This document shows positions 11,218-23,900 of a DNA stretch of 64,000 nucleotides, piece after piece. The stretch is from Thermomucor indicae-seudaticae (Eukaryota; Mucoromycota; Mucoromycetes; Mucorales; Lichtheimiaceae), in assembly GCA_000787465.1 (NCBI GenBank), contig JSYX01000045.1:38973-102972 (forward strand), in the 5' to 3' direction. How positions within the stretch are numbered: the stretch's first letter is position 1; every line of letters starts with the position of its first letter. The notes under the pieces were generated by a model that did no database searches, was not told where the DNA came from, and saw only the letters and a list, made by a program, of their open reading frames with translations. A program made the position numbers and the translations under genes.

Positions 11218-12652
11218 TTTTACCGCGTCGGAAATGTCGCGCGTCCTTTGGTCAGGAAGGGAGCTAACAAATGTTCCTAAGGCGCGTGCAATATTACAAG
11301 AAACAGTGCAATCAAAGGTGCTTGGTTGACAGCTAGATCAATAATTGCATTTACGTTCTTTTTCCTTTCGTACTACATCCGCCAAATTCAAGGCAGATTT
11401 TTCAGGCCTAATGTAAAGAAATGATATAGAGGATATAGATCGCCTTTCCCGCGCAGTTTCGACTCAAACCACTCATGTAGAATTGGCAATGCTTCGTCAA
11501 TGATTCGAAGCTTTCAGCCCTGCGACATGAAAGCAACTAGCAGACTGCAACTTGGGAGAAAGCAATTCTATTCTTAAGTTTCCGACACGTCTAGCTTTGC
11601 ATGTACGCAACAGGTCCACTTTGAACGTACAATCGAAGACTTAACTTAAAAACTGGTCAAAGTTATTTTGCTGATGTATATCAGGAAAGGCCTTTGAAAA
11701 CTTGAATAGCAGGATGGAACCATGAAACTGATCAGATGTCATCTTTGTCCGAAAGACACGTTCTAATCCGGAAGTATGACTGACCTGTAACAGTTCGCTG
11801 AACTAAATATGCTTGCGTGCTAGCAGAGGCTACAGGCTATTTTGTAAGCCATCGCTGAGGACGCGACCAATGATGGATAACAGGACTCCTTTCAAGTAGG
11901 CAGACAATGCTAATGGCTCACAGCGATCGCCAGAAAGTCACATCCAGAAGACGTCGATCTCTATCAGGGTTGCAGCCGACCTCGGTATATATACAGCTGA
12001 CGCCGCAAAAAGCCATTAACCTATGCTTGAATGCAAATCGCCCAAAAACGCACCGGAACAAATAATGAAGATTTTATCAAGATTGACAACTGCCTAAAAG
12101 ACAGCATCGATAATGCATTTCGAGCAGGCGCCAGCATGCTAGATACATTCATCTCTCTCGGCATGTGAAAGTAATAGCTGAATGCAGAACTATTAAATAT
12201 GACTAGCCACGCACTATAGAGTGTGTAAGCAGCATTCTCATCGGCCGATAAAGCGGGACCCGGACACTAAAGACATGACGCAACTGTCATTTGGCCTCCC
12301 ATATGGTTGGATTAAATTCAGGTAATCTGATATAAGATGTGGTCTGCCTTTCTTTGACGATCCCCCATCACTCTATCGCTATAATCAATAAACTAACATC
12401 CCCAGTGGAGCATAAGACTTCCTGATACTGCCTTTTGTTTCAATTTATGTCGCTTTTTTGAATGGGGCTCCTTTTCAATGAAGCAACATGCTTATCGATC
12501 GATTTTGTTTTCGAAAGCTGTCTTATCTTGATTCCCGATCTTCAAGAAAAGGACCGTAATCATTTACAATACCGTTTCTACAGGTCGCCAAATCTCCGCT
12601 CTTCTTTTTTCTTTCCACTGCCTCCTGCTTTCGTTCACAACCTTAACCCATC
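11218..12652. promoter_or_regulatory. shared 5' region between CTF18 (-) and the GATA factor gene (+)
   Basis: A divergent intergenic region of about 1.43 kb with no supported gene. It holds several GATA cores. The closest match to the ATCWGATAA element bound by SRE/Urbs1-type iron regulators is ATCTGATAT at 12325-12333, about 320 bp before the GATA factor start. A CGATAA core lies at about 12246. Pyrimidine-rich sequence just before the start (12598-12625) is typical of fungal transcription start regions. Binding is inferred, not shown. Confidence 0.35.
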
Positions 12653-14047
12653 ATGGACACTGTTGGCAATGCAAACGTCACGCCTCTGCCAATGACAGAC
12701 TCTCCATCTGCTGACAGCTCTCAACCACAGAATCCTGCCTTACCTCCCCCTTCTGGTACTAAAGCGTCAAAGGCGGAGGTCACGGAAAAGCCAATTAAAA
12801 GGAAAGAGTCATCGGCACAACTGCATGAAGTTTCCGCTACTGTGTGCGCTAATTGTGGCACGACGACGACACCTCTATGGCGGCGAGCGCCCAATGGCGA
12901 GACAATTTGTAATGCGTGCGGTCTGTATTTCAAGGCGCGGAACCAATTCCGGCCACCTACCCTGAAGCGCAACACGACTCGAAAGGACGCCAGCAACGAC
13001 TGTGGCAGCAACGAGTTAAGCGGGTCATGTCCTGGAGGCGGACACTGTAACGGTACTGGCGGATCCGCTTCATGTGCAGGCTGTCCCGCATACAACCAGC
13101 ATCAGGTCAACCGCCAAGCATTAATTTGCGCCAACTGTCGCACAACGACGACACCTCTATGGCGGCGCGATGAGGCTGGCAACACGATCTGCAACGCGTG
13201 CGGACTTTATTATAAGCTTCACAATATCCATCGTCCTGTTAGTATGAAACGCAGCGTGATCAAACGGCGTAAACGAGTTGTTTTGGCAGAGAATGATAGC
13301 GAGGAAGAACGGGAAAGCAAGGGCAGCAGTGAGAACAGAGAAGACGAACAGGAAAAACAGAGTGCAGAGTCATCAACAGCGACGCCATCGCCAATCGTAC
13401 GGAAACGCAAGACCAAGGAAACAGGAGAAAAGAAAGGGAAGCGACATCGTGCAGCAAGGAGCAAATCAACTTCAGCTTCTGAAAGTGATAGCAATAGCAA
13501 TAATACTCTACCGGTGCCACCCATTGAAGATTACATTATTCCCAAACGAGCCCAGTTACCTCAAGAACAACAGAATACAGATATCCAGCAACAGCAACAA
13601 CAACAACAGCAGCAGCAGCAGCCACAGCCACCTTCACCAGTATCAAATAACGGAACGCAGTTTTTACCACCGCCAATTGCAGCGCCGAAGCCGAGGTTGC
13701 CCTTACCGCAGATCGAGAGCTTTTATAATATGATAGCTGAAGCAGAAGAGAAGGTTTCGTTACCACCAGTCCAGGATCCATCATCGCTTCCAACATACTC
13801 CTCGTCTTCTTCTTCTTCTTCTTCTTCTTCCTCTTCAGAACGACCCACTATTCAACTGCCACCCATATCCGCTTTTTCTCCCCCACAACTGAACGAGCTT
13901 GCTGATTTTGACGCTGCATTGGAACGTCTTGGGCAACTCCGCAAACGGGCTCTACCTGCATCCGAACAAGCTTACATTTTGAGTATGCTGACGCCCAACC
14001 TTGTTGAAATCGTTAAACGAGCAGAGGCACTTGGCCTACACGTTTGA
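12653..14047 (+). CDS. SREA: SRE/Fep1/Urbs1-type GATA transcription factor (iron regulator)
   Basis: Intronless, 464 residues. Two GATA fingers are present: Cys65-Cys68/Cys86-Cys89 ([14 protein letters not shown]...CNAC) and Cys159-Cys162/Cys180-Cys183 ([14 protein letters not shown]...CNAC, then a basic tail RSVIKRRKR). Between them is a Cys-rich stretch (Cys117, 126, 132, 141, 144) ending in CAGC. Two fingers flanking such a stretch are the hallmark of the fungal siderophore and iron-uptake repressors SreA, Urbs1, Sre1 and Fep1, which bind GATA sites when iron is plentiful. The rest is low complexity: Ser/Glu/Lys-rich after finger 2, a polyGln run (about 13585-13623) and a polySer run (about 13800-13838). 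A Leu-rich C-terminal helix (residues about 415-464) may serve dimerisation or co-repressor binding (inference). The start is ATG 12653, the first in frame. Confidence 0.93.
   Translation: MDTVGNANVTPLPMTDSPSADSSQPQNPALPPPSGTKASKAEVTEKPIKRKESSAQLHEVSATVCANCGTTTTPLWRRAPNGETICNACGLYFKARNQFRPPTLKRNTTRKDASNDCGSNELSGSCPGGGHCNGTGGSASCAGCPAYNQHQVNRQALICANCRTTTTPLWRRDEAGNTICNACGLYYKLHNIHRPVSMKRSVIKRRKRVVLAENDSEEERESKGSSENREDEQEKQSAESSTATPSPIVRKRKTKETGEKKGKRHRAARSKSTSASESDSNSNNTLPVPPIEDYIIPKRAQLPQEQQNTDIQQQQQQQQQQQQPQPPSPVSNNGTQFLPPPIAAPKPRLPLPQIESFYNMIAEAEEKVSLPPVQDPSSLPTYSSSSSSSSSSSSSERPTIQLPPISAFSPPQLNELADFDAALERLGQLRKRALPASEQAYILSMLTPNLVEIVKRAEALGLHV
13585..13623 (+). repeat. CAG/CAA tract encoding polyglutamine
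   Basis: Mixed CAG/CAA codons encode about 13 consecutive Gln in the GATA factor. Mixed codons make the tract less prone to slippage than a pure repeat. Confidence 0.85.
13800..13838 (+). repeat. TCT/TCC/TCA tract encoding polyserine
   Basis: Trinucleotide run giving about 13-14 consecutive Ser in the GATA factor. It is close to a pure TCT repeat, so length variation between strains is plausible. Confidence 0.85.
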
Positions 14048-14199
14048 AATGCCCTTTCTCCTCCCTTCTCTCCAACTCACTTATTGCATTCAGTCCTCCT
14101 CCCTTTTCTTATATATCATATACATATTTCTGTTTGGCTTTCTCTGTGCTTATCATTTACATACAAGTTCATATACAAATTCATTAAAGTAAGCAACGT

Positions 14200-16263
14200 T
14201 TATGATGCATTCCGTAATTTGGTAGTACCGCTGGTGGTCGTTTCGAGATTTCTGCTCTTTTTCTTTTTGAACCATTCATACAGTTCATGGCTGATGGGCC
14301 GTTTGGTAGCCAAAGTTCGTTTCTTTTCCTTATCCGCTTCCTTTTCTTCCTCTTCATCCTCATCATCTCCGGCTTGCCACCAGCCGCTCACTAATCCTAG
14401 ACGTACGGTAACCTTTGCAACTTCCTCACTCCTCAACCGGCCAACGTCGTACACCGGAAAAGTGCGTTCAATCAAGTTCCGCTGCAGAAGGCAAGTGGAG
14501 CGGCGCTTATGATCGTCATAATAGCATTGGTCGCCTGGGCGATAGAATGCCAAGTGATTCAGCGGCACGTGAGCGATGCCGACTGTTTCTTTGCTAAACA
14601 ATATGCGTTCGTCATCGTTTGCGAGAATGAGAGAAACTTCCAAGAACTCTTGGTCGTCCAGCCATTGTTGGATGTCCACTAGGTGGCCACGCAGATGGAA
14701 ACAGGTTGGCCATTTTGCGTCTGTTGTCGTTGCTTTGATGGAGGATGCCGGACAACTGACGCGGGTGGACAGAAATGTATAGCTGAAGTATGGCCTACGT
14801 GACACGCCTCGCCGGTGTTTGCTGCTGACAAAGGATCGAAGAAGGAGATGTCGGAGGTTATCGGCATGAACAATGTTGAAGTAAAAAGTATAGGGTGATG
14901 TGCCTTTCCCGATCTGATGGTATCGAGGCACGCTGTCTGTTGTAAAGGAGGGTGATGTGGCAAAGGAGGAGTGTGTGGAGGATCGAGACAAGGATTTCCG
15001 TGTACTCGGACGCGAACGTACTGGTGTTTTGTCGCCAAAGATTTTAATGCGCTGAAATTCAGCTGACAACTGATCAAGGTTCAGATCAACATACTCCCGT
15101 CGTCGCGGACTGGGTTCCTCTGCAGATGCTCTCGCAGGTAATGGCGGTGGCAATGGCTCTGGACTACTACTACTCAACTTCATCTTTGCTAATTTGGATA
15201 ACTCGGCATGTGATCTGGCTCGTCGCAGCCCATCCGGTGGCCGCAACAACAACTCTCGTAGTCGTCGTCGTCGTCCTTCGTCTTCTTCTACTGCTACTTG
15301 TTTTTGTTGCTCCTCATCTCCTGCCTCTTTCTCAAGCTGTTCTTGCTGCTTTTTCTGTTGTGTTTTCTTGATGGCTTTCTGCAGTTGTTTCTGGCGCTGC
15401 AGGGTAGCTGTGGAGCGCGGCGCTGTGTAGCGTTCCATGGATGCACGATGCTTTTTCAGAAAGGATGCAGAGGATGGTGAAGACAAGAGCGACGCTGTTG
15501 TGCTTGTGGTTGTCGTAGTTGTGCTATCTGAAAACAAGAGAGGTGTATTGTTGCTGCTGGTACTGGTCGTCATCAGGTCCAGTGATTTCAGTTCAAAATT
15601 TCCGCTTGCTGACGAAAGAAACGACGACGACGCTCGCCGTTTCGCGTCCCCCAACACCGCTGCTGCAGCTGCAGCTTTCTGTTCTGCAGGCATGGCCACG
15701 ACGAATAAACCCGCCTTTATTTGCTCTTTCCGTCCACCGTCAAGCGTTTGCCAGCTGCCCCTGTCTGCAACAAATCGGCTGACCTGATCCATGGGCCCAC
15801 CGTGATGGACCACCATTTTGGCATCCGACACGCAAAGCTGCACGGCGCCTAGTCGCTTTTGAACTGCGTCAACATCCACTGTGTCAACGTTTAGGGTAAT
15901 CTCTGCATTGTGTGCTCGTAGTCTGTGGAGAAGCTTAGCGGAAATGAGATAGGCAAGAGTCGTGTCGAAAGCAACAGTGCCATCGCGGGAAATTGCTGCT
16001 GGAGCAGTGCTGATTACAGTGTTTGGCGGAATGAGATCGTCGACAGCTGCAGGTAGTCGCAGCTCCAACTTGCTGTGTATACAGATATCATGTTCTGTGC
16101 TATGGGAAAAGTGGCGACCTAGTGGGCAGAACAAAGGATTTTATCGGAAAAGACGTGCGTAGGTAAACCCTTCTATTCGCAAAACAAGAAAGCAAGGGAA
16201 CAGACCTTGTTGCACTGCCACCAATATGGCATATTCGCACGTCCTCGTTAACAATAAAGACAT
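14200..16263 (-). CDS. CEP120-like protein: N-terminal C2 domain and DUF3668
   Basis: Two exons: 16263-16206 (MSLLLTRTCEYAILVAVQQ) and 16118-14200. The join restores ILVAVQQGRHFSHS, which fits the opening beta strand and GRHF motif of the first C2 domain of CEP120. About residues 10-165 form this C2 domain. A long low-complexity region (polyAla, Ser/Thr, Gln, Arg/Glu-rich coiled coil) follows. About residues 430-590 resemble the DUF3668 C2-like domain (SPYTFYFNIVHADNLRHLL ... VGIAHVPLNHLAFY). CEP120 works in centriole assembly in animals, so a homologue in a fungus without obvious centrioles is unexpected. It may serve the spindle pole body or have another role (inference). The start is chosen because no ATG exists at the head of the long exon. 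Its 3' end lies 152 bp from the convergent GATA gene. Confidence 0.7.
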
Positions 16264-16790
16264 GGTTTATTTGAAAAGGTTGATCGAAAAGAGCAAGAGG
16301 GCGCATTCGCTGGGATTCCAGAGACCACAAAAAAATATCACTTTTTGCGTCGCTGCGGTTGCACAAGAAACCAAAAACCTCCTTCCTTCCAAACACGACA
16401 AAAAGAGTCCAATCAAGCTGAAGATACCAATTCATTTACCTCGGGTCATACCCGCCATGCCGATCTTATATTAATTAAAACTGCTACCTTATCCGTGTTC
16501 CTATCTCTGCTTCTTGTCTTGTGCGCTCTAATCAGGTTCACTATCAGTTACCACATTCCAATACATTAAGTCTTAATCCAGCATTGAGATAGCTTCACTT
16601 CCAAACTGCATTGACCAAATAAGTCCAACACAACTAATCATTGACCGCTTTTCTAAGGCATACAGGTGCATTCTGTACAAAAAGGGACCAACAGTATCGC
16701 ATGTGTTGCATTACACTAAAAGCGAGATATCCATACATTAAACGCGTTCAGAATAAAAGGAAAGGTTGGGAGTATAAGGATAAGACATGT

Positions 16791-18639
16791 TTATTGGGGT
16801 GCACCAAAATTGAATCCACCTTGTGGTGCCTGGATTTGCTGTTGGAAGGTGAATTGGCCGTCCTGTACCTCAGGCGCCATTTCGGTCTCTGCGTCGTCTT
16901 CTTCTTCGTTAAAGTATTGATCAATAATGCGATAAGCCTTCTTATAGATTTCTTGATTGTCATGTGTCTGCAACTCATGTATATAGTCGATACCGTGGCA
17001 TTCCTCAACCATCAATGCGTACGGGTTAAGCCCATCTGGTGAATTGGCTCTTTCTAATTCACCGACCCTGAGGATGTTATCGAGACCGTCCAAGGCGACC
17101 ATCGTGATCTTGTTGTCCATCGACGTCAGGATATCACACAGCGGCTTAATACAGCCTTCCGACACAAGGTACTTAATCTGGTCAGGTTTGTTTAAACCAC
17201 CTGACGTAGCGTTGCAGATCGCCCAACACGCCTCCTTCTTGGTTTTGAAATCGCCGTGCGCCAAAATGTGAATCAAGGGGCGCATAAGCCCTTCGTCAAT
17301 GACGGCTTGAATTTGGTCCGTGTTACCAGCAGTGATGTTTGATAATGTCCAGCACGTCTCCTTGCGGATGGCTTCCTTCACACTCACAAGCAGGTGATGC
17401 AGCGCTCTAAGGGCTCCACAGTTGATGACGACCTGCGTCTGAGCATCGTCGCCTGTCACAATGTTGCCGACAGAACGCAAGGCGGGTGTTTGAACGCTCG
17501 TCGAAGGGTGTCCCAGCAGTTCAATCAGGCGCGGACATACTCCAGATTCCACAACTGCTTGGATTCGCTCGTTTGGTCCATCCGAGAGATATGAAATAGC
17601 CCAGCATGTGTCTATAAGCACTTCCTCGTCCGTCGACTGAATCAGTTTTGCCAACACTGGAAGTGCAGGCGCGACCTAGGCGTACCCTCTTTAGATCAGT
17701 CGAGCTAATTCTCTTGCTTTCATTATTGCTGTTTCCTACCATATTCCAATCTGGCTGAGGGTTTTTGCCGCGGCAAAAGTTGGATAATGTCCAGGTGGCA
17801 TTACGCAGCATCGACATCTTGGTAGCATCCTCAAAGATGGCCAGCAAAGGCGGTAAAGCACCAGATTGTAACACATAATCACGGCAGCGAGGACTGTCAC
17901 CAGCAATGTTACCGAGTGCCCACACAGCCTGCACGTTTGATAAAGATCAGTTACAGTCCATTGAAATTATATTGATCTAACACTTGCCTGTTCTCTGACG
18001 TCTAGCACAGGGCTGCTCAGCAGTTGAATAAAGTATGGCACAGCTCCTGCCTCCAGCACAACATGTGTTTGTTCTGAAGTTCCCGATGCAATATTTGTCA
18101 ATGCCCAAGCAGCTTCAAACTAAAAAGATCCATAATTGGTACCATGTCATTCATGGGGAATCGAGTCAGTAACCTTACCTGCAGCACCGTGTTGTTTGAC
18201 CGAAGAAACTCCACAAACCGAGGAACAACACCGCAAGCAATAACTTCTTCAATCGGTGGGTTCTTTTCCTTTGACAACAGCTTTCTGAACTGCGCAGTCG
18301 CAGCCAATTGTGTTTCGCCATCAGGTGCGTAAAGACCTTGCACCATTTCTGGAAGAATGTTCATGAGCTACAGAACTTGCGAAATCAGCCCCCTAGTATA
18401 CCCAACAGTAACAACAAAACAATGCTTGCCTGTGCGTCAACGGGGAAGTTGTCTGCTTCTTCATCAGAATCGTCAGGCAGGGTCTCAATGTTAAAGTTTC
18501 GTCTTTTCGCCAGATTCTCTTCTTTCTTTTGTTTTCGGATCTCGACCTGGGCTGTCTCACGTCGACGTCGTACTTCCTCTGGCTTAAAGTGACTACGGGC
18601 CTTGTATGCGCTGCGTCGTAGATCGGCAAGTGGATCCAT
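16791..18639 (-). CDS. SRP1: Importin subunit alpha (karyopherin alpha)
   Basis: Nuclear import adaptor binding classical NLS cargo through Armadillo repeats and importin beta through its IBB domain. Five exons: 18639-18430, 18367-18179, 18119-17998, 17928-17741 and 17675-16791. The N-terminal IBB domain is basic ([13 protein letters not shown]...[14 protein letters not shown]). Armadillo repeats follow with the usual Trp-Asn pairs: [66 protein letters not shown]. The C-terminus ends GFNFGAPQ. The start is the first ATG of the family-typical [15 protein letters not shown]. An ATG further upstream lies in a non-conserved frame extension. Introns 1 and 3 start with GC rather than GT. Confidence 0.95.
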
Positions 18640-18898
18640 CGTCAGAAGTCTATAACTCTTTCCTTCTGGCAAAGAAAAGGGTCGACAAGAAAAACGCGAT
18701 TGGGAAAAGAAAATTTTGAGTCGCCGCTCAAGCTCATGCAACCGAAGGTTGTTTGACAAAACCAACAAGGAGCATACTCATAAGCGCAAACCAGAATGTA
18801 TATATTAAATGTCTAACAGTTTTCTTTATTATGGGCTCTTTTTCTTGGCATGGGATGACCTCTTTATGGGTTATTGATATGTTACATATAAAGACTAT

Positions 18899-20962
18899 TT
18901 ACAGCAGCATCTTGAGAGGGTTCTCCATGTACTCCTTGAAGACCTGCAGCCAAGTGGCAGCAACAGCACCGTCAACAACACGGTGGTCGCTTGACAGGGT
19001 CACCTCCATGACGTTGCGGACAGAGAGTCCACTTTCTTTGGTTTCATCAGGCACGACCTTTTGGGTGGTGCTACCGACAGCAAGGATGCATGACTGGGGA
19101 GGGTTGATGATGGCAGTAAAGTGCTTAACACCGTACATGCCGAGGTTAGAGATGCTGAACGTGCCGCCCTGGTATTCGTGGGGTGCAAGCTTGCCGTTGC
19201 GAGCGCGGGCGGCCATATCCTTGATTTGGCTCGAAATTTCTGCAAGACCACGGGTCTCGGCGCGAGTGATGATGGGGGTAATCAAACCGTTAGGCGTAGC
19301 AACAGCCACGGAAATATCGGCAGTGTTGTACCTTTTTTGCGTGAAAAAGACTTAGAAGACGCTTACACCGCACACTACAAGCAGACCATCACTTACTGAC
19401 GAATGAAGTCACCTTGCCATGCAGAGTTGACCTCTGGGACCTTCTTCAAACTGAGAGCAGAAGCCTTGATGATAAAGTCGTTGACAGAGAGCTTGTACTT
19501 GCCATCAGATGACTTGTTGAGAACTTCACGGAGCTTAGTAATCTTGTCCATGTTGATTTCGGCGGTGACATAGTAGTGAGGCACCGTCTGCTTAGACTCG
19601 CTCAAGCGGGTAGCAATAACACGGCGCATGTTGCTGGTAGGAATGTCAGTGAATGCGTCGCCAGTGGCCGACTTTGGAGCATAGGCAGCAGGAGGAGCAG
19701 CGGTGGGGGCGCTGGGTGCGGCAGCGGCGGCGGCGGCAGCAGCAGCAGGTGCTAAAGAGAACACGTGACTCCGCATGAATGATCCACGATCATACGCCTC
19801 CTCTCATGCGACGTACCAGGCTTGAAGTTGTCAACATCTTCCTTCACAATACGGCCACCAGGACCAGAGCCCTTGATCTGAGAAATGTCCAGACCGCGTT
19901 CATTAGCCGTCTTCTATCGCGAGTTATCAGTAACTGGGAAAAATAATGCGCTTTCCGTTAATCGACTTACTCTTGCGAAAGGGCTGGCCTTCACGCGATC
20001 TGTGATTCTTGGTTAATATGATGCATCATCTTCGATTGCATATAGCAATACTTACCGCCCTCGGTCTCAGCAGCTGGAGATCGGGTCTCGCTAGGAGCGC
20101 TCGATGGGGCAGCGGCAGGTTCTTCAGCCTTTGCAGGCTTCTTTTCTTCGGCGGGCGGCTGTTGTTTGGGAGCAGCAGCAGCCGCACCAGCGTCTTCCAA
20201 GGTGAAGTCTTCAAAGGCGGCGATATCACTTTCGTCTTCGACAAGAACAGCAATAGGCTTTTTTAAGTTCATTATTAGTCATAATGCGACAATTATGTGA
20301 TGCAAGAGCCCTTATAGCTTACCCTGCCGACAGGCACGTCCTTGGTACCGGTCTCAGCCAAGATCTTAGCCAAGTAACCTTCTTCCTGACATTCAAAGTC
20401 CATCTGGGCCTTGTCCGTTTCGATTTCCACCAAGACATCACCCGGCGTAACTTCGTCGCCGACCTTCTTTTGCCATGCACCGATACCACCCTGAGTCATA
20501 CTATTTCACCCACAGAGGCCCCTTGTTAGCATTCTGACACATTCTATTCCGTGCACGTACTTACGTTGGTGACAAGGCGGGCATAGCAATAACGTTGTGA
20601 GGAGGGAACGCTAATACACAACGAAGACTCAGTTCTCTTTCTGCTCTTGTCCCCAACAAAAATTTTTCCTGTTCTTTCGTCTTACACTTTGAGCTGTAGA
20701 ACTTGACATTGCCAGCGTTAATGGGGTTGACCAAGGCGCGGAGAGCGACGAACTTGACATTGCTGAAAGGGGGGCGCGATGCGTCAGGACTCTTTCACCT
20801 GGAGATCTTGTTTCTGTTTGCTTTTTACCTTGAAGAAGCGAAAGCGCGCGCACCCAACGTGGCCTGATGAACCAACAGAGGGGCAGTTCGAGTTGTAGAG
20901 TAGCGAAGAGTGGAACGGAGACAGGCAGAAGCTCTCAAAAGCTGGCGTCTGGCTGAGGACAT
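18899..20962 (-). CDS. LAT1: Dihydrolipoamide acetyltransferase, E2 of mitochondrial pyruvate dehydrogenase
   Basis: Core subunit of the pyruvate dehydrogenase complex, moving the acetyl group from lipoamide to CoA in the mitochondrial matrix. The start at 20962 gives an Arg/Ser-rich presequence ([17 protein letters not shown]). One lipoyl domain follows, with [16 protein letters not shown] and the lipoylated Lys in [11 protein letters not shown]. After an Ala/Pro/Glu linker comes the peripheral subunit-binding domain ([16 protein letters not shown]...[13 protein letters not shown]), then a second Ala/Pro hinge. The catalytic domain holds [42 protein letters not shown] and the active-site [10 protein letters not shown] near the C-terminus, ending PLKMLL. 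About seven short introns are present. A single lipoyl domain matches other fungal enzymes. Confidence 0.95.
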
Positions 20963-23900
20963 TGGAAGGAGAAGGGTAACGGTCAAGAAGTACGGAAAAT
21001 CAACGGGAAAGATTGGGGAAATTGGGTTCTTTTTCTAGAGCCAGCGCCCAAACGCCGCTCAGCGATCTCTAAGCTTCCCCGTCACGTATTGTAAGAACAC
21101 GGCAAATTTTTCCCAGCTTTCGCCGGGAAATCGCGGCGAGAGTCGTAGATTACGATCTCCTGTGATCCAGAAAAAATTTTTTCATAGTTTGAATATCTAC
21201 TGTGATTACAGATATAATACAGCAGTCGACATGGTTCCATAGGGATTGCATCGTTTAGCAGAGCACGACAGGCCGTAGAAGCGTGCATTTTTACATCTTC
21301 TCGCTAGTACAGTCCTTGATGCTCTGGGCATACTTTCTTCCGGTTTTCCTTCGTAGAGTTTTCAATTCCGCAGAATAAAAGGACACTTCTAATGGAAAAC
21401 TATAAGCTCGTTAGCTATAAGGTCTCTATCTTCTCATCAGGAACTTAGGATATTCGATTCCCTGCCAGCATAGTAAAGACATTCTTTGCAGACGTGTGCT
21501 TGTAAGCTAAACGCGTCTTATGCATGCCTCTTTGCTACGCATAAAAGCTCACTGCCCTTGCTCCATCGAGCGTAAAGACCTCGAATGCCAGAATATGCGT
21601 ATAGTATCTCGTTAAGCGCTATTCGATAGTAACCGTTTTTCTGGGCTTTGCTTTCAACATCTTTCCAACTACCTTCGTTCCGACAGAATTCGATGCATTA
21701 AAGGCCAAAGCAACCTTCATGGTTGCTTATAAACTGATAAAGAATCTGATACCTGTTATTCATCACCAAAACTAAGTAATAAGCAATGAGGTGAAATCGG
21801 CAAACCGATGCAACGAAACGAAGTCGAGACGAACAGGATGAAGCTTGTTACAGAATGAAGATCGAATCCCGATAAGCACTGCAGAGTAAAATATCTGTTG
21901 CTTAAGTCAGAAACATTTTCAGGAACGTAAGCAAGCTCTTCGCCCTCGCTTCGCTGGGGGAAAGCTACCACTCACCCAACACCCATATCCAGTCCTCAAA
22001 CACCCACAACCACCGACGCGCAACGCACTCACACCGACCCGCCCCTCCGCCCACACATTTGAAGCGACGATTATTACCCATAGCCGATGTCTTTTTTCTC
22101 GTCGAAGCTACGTTTATCCCATATCTACGCATGACGGCCCTATGGTCCCTGAAGCATAGGACCGTAGATGAACTTGGCCTGCTGTTACTTGAAAGACAAT
22201 CATGTCGTCGATCGACAATAAAAAGATGTGTGCCTGCTATGCTTAACAATATAAAATGACTAGCTCGAGGATGTTGCCGGCCTACCTCCGCTTCGCTCCG
22301 GGAGGGATGTAGGACTGTAGACGTTCTTCCGTCTCAAAGTTCTTCAATAGTGCTTCTGCTCTAAAATGGTCGCGTCGTTATTCGAAGGAAAGGGATATGT
22401 CCACAAGAAATACCGAAGCCTGAGTGGTGCGCCATGTCGCGAGGCATTTCGCTTACAGTTCGTGGTGACATGGCGAAGACCTGATTGCTGAATGCTTTGT
22501 TGTCGTGCAGCAATTCCACGCAACTCGCTCCTTGAGCATTCGAGAGCCACTACCATGACAAAGGGAAACTTTCTTCTGATAAGGTACCTTGCTACTAGTC
22601 TTCTGTTGAGGCTAGGGAAAAAGGAACCCATTGTTAAACATCGGCATACCTCCTGCGGTAGTTTCCAGTTAAATGACGCCTAAAACTTTCAGTCTTCAAC
22701 TTGTCTTGAGATTCATCATCACAGCAGTAGTAGCAAGAAGCATAAATGCCTAACTGCGGTATCCGAAGGAAAGCGACACGAAGGCCAAAACTTTGCAGTC
22801 TGCGGCAATCTATATAGCAATGCTGTAAACATCGCCTTATGAGACAGACACAAACGCCCTTAAAGGATCATACATTGTGTCTAATCTGAACTGAATGCGA
22901 CACGCTGATAAGGATGTCTTTTTAGAAACGAGTGGATCAGCAGTCAACATGTTTTTAGAGTATGCCTCTGCACCGAGTATGAGTAGTTAAGCAATCCGCC
23001 AAGTTTCTGTCATGGAAAGCTTTTAGTTGCGAGCCAGCTTGGTGTGGTTTCTACATTGGAGGACACTTTCATTGTCCACTCACGATAAGCACATCTTGGC
23101 TGAAGTCATAAGCGATATGACTCGACACAAGTCAAAGGCTCTCAAAGGGAGCATCATCCTCCAGTAACGAACGGATCCTAGATAAGCCATGTCAGATTGG
23201 AACTGCAATTAGGTCAAAGCTAAACTTCATGGTCTACTTGTGTGCAAAGTTGTCCAAATCCGCATCTATCCGACATGTAAAAATAAAGCCTTTGTGACCA
23301 GGCCACAGCCCTTGTGGATGTTCGCGTCTTTTGGGCGGTTCTGCCTTCCGTATTTTCCATGACCTTCCAAAACGTCATGTGAAGTCGATAATGCCAGGAA
23401 GTCATTGGTAGCTGACGTAATGAGCAATGTTATCGTACTGAACCACTAAGAGGGTTAGTAACGAAAACGAGAGGTATTTCAGCAGCAAAAATGTAGTTAG
23501 TATGCAACATTATGTGTACGACTGGCTACATACTGATCAAGAGCGAGACCCGCGGTTAGCTGCTAGTCGCCATCGACACGTCTTCTCGGAAGGCATGCTT
23601 GAGGTACCTGAAGATGACATTTATAGAGCCATTAGGCATCTCACTACAAAGGATAGTGACATATTCATATCCCTTTCCACTGATTAGTTTCTGGACACCC
23701 TGCAATTCATGGAGCGTGGCCTTACCAGTTGTTCACGCATATAGTTGGAGTCTGTCTTCCCAGGGAAGGCATAATCAAGGGACATTTACTTTTTGCTTGA
23801 TCTTAGGTAACTGATTCGTGTCAGCTAGCACTGACCATTAAAGATGGCATCCAGAAAATGTGGTCCTGAAAGTCTGACCAACATATAGAGCTTTTTCAAC

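Noticed and set aside
14084..15787. Chain of plus-strand ORFs rich in Ser, Leu and Val
   Set aside because: Antisense to low-complexity coding sequence of the CEP120-like gene.
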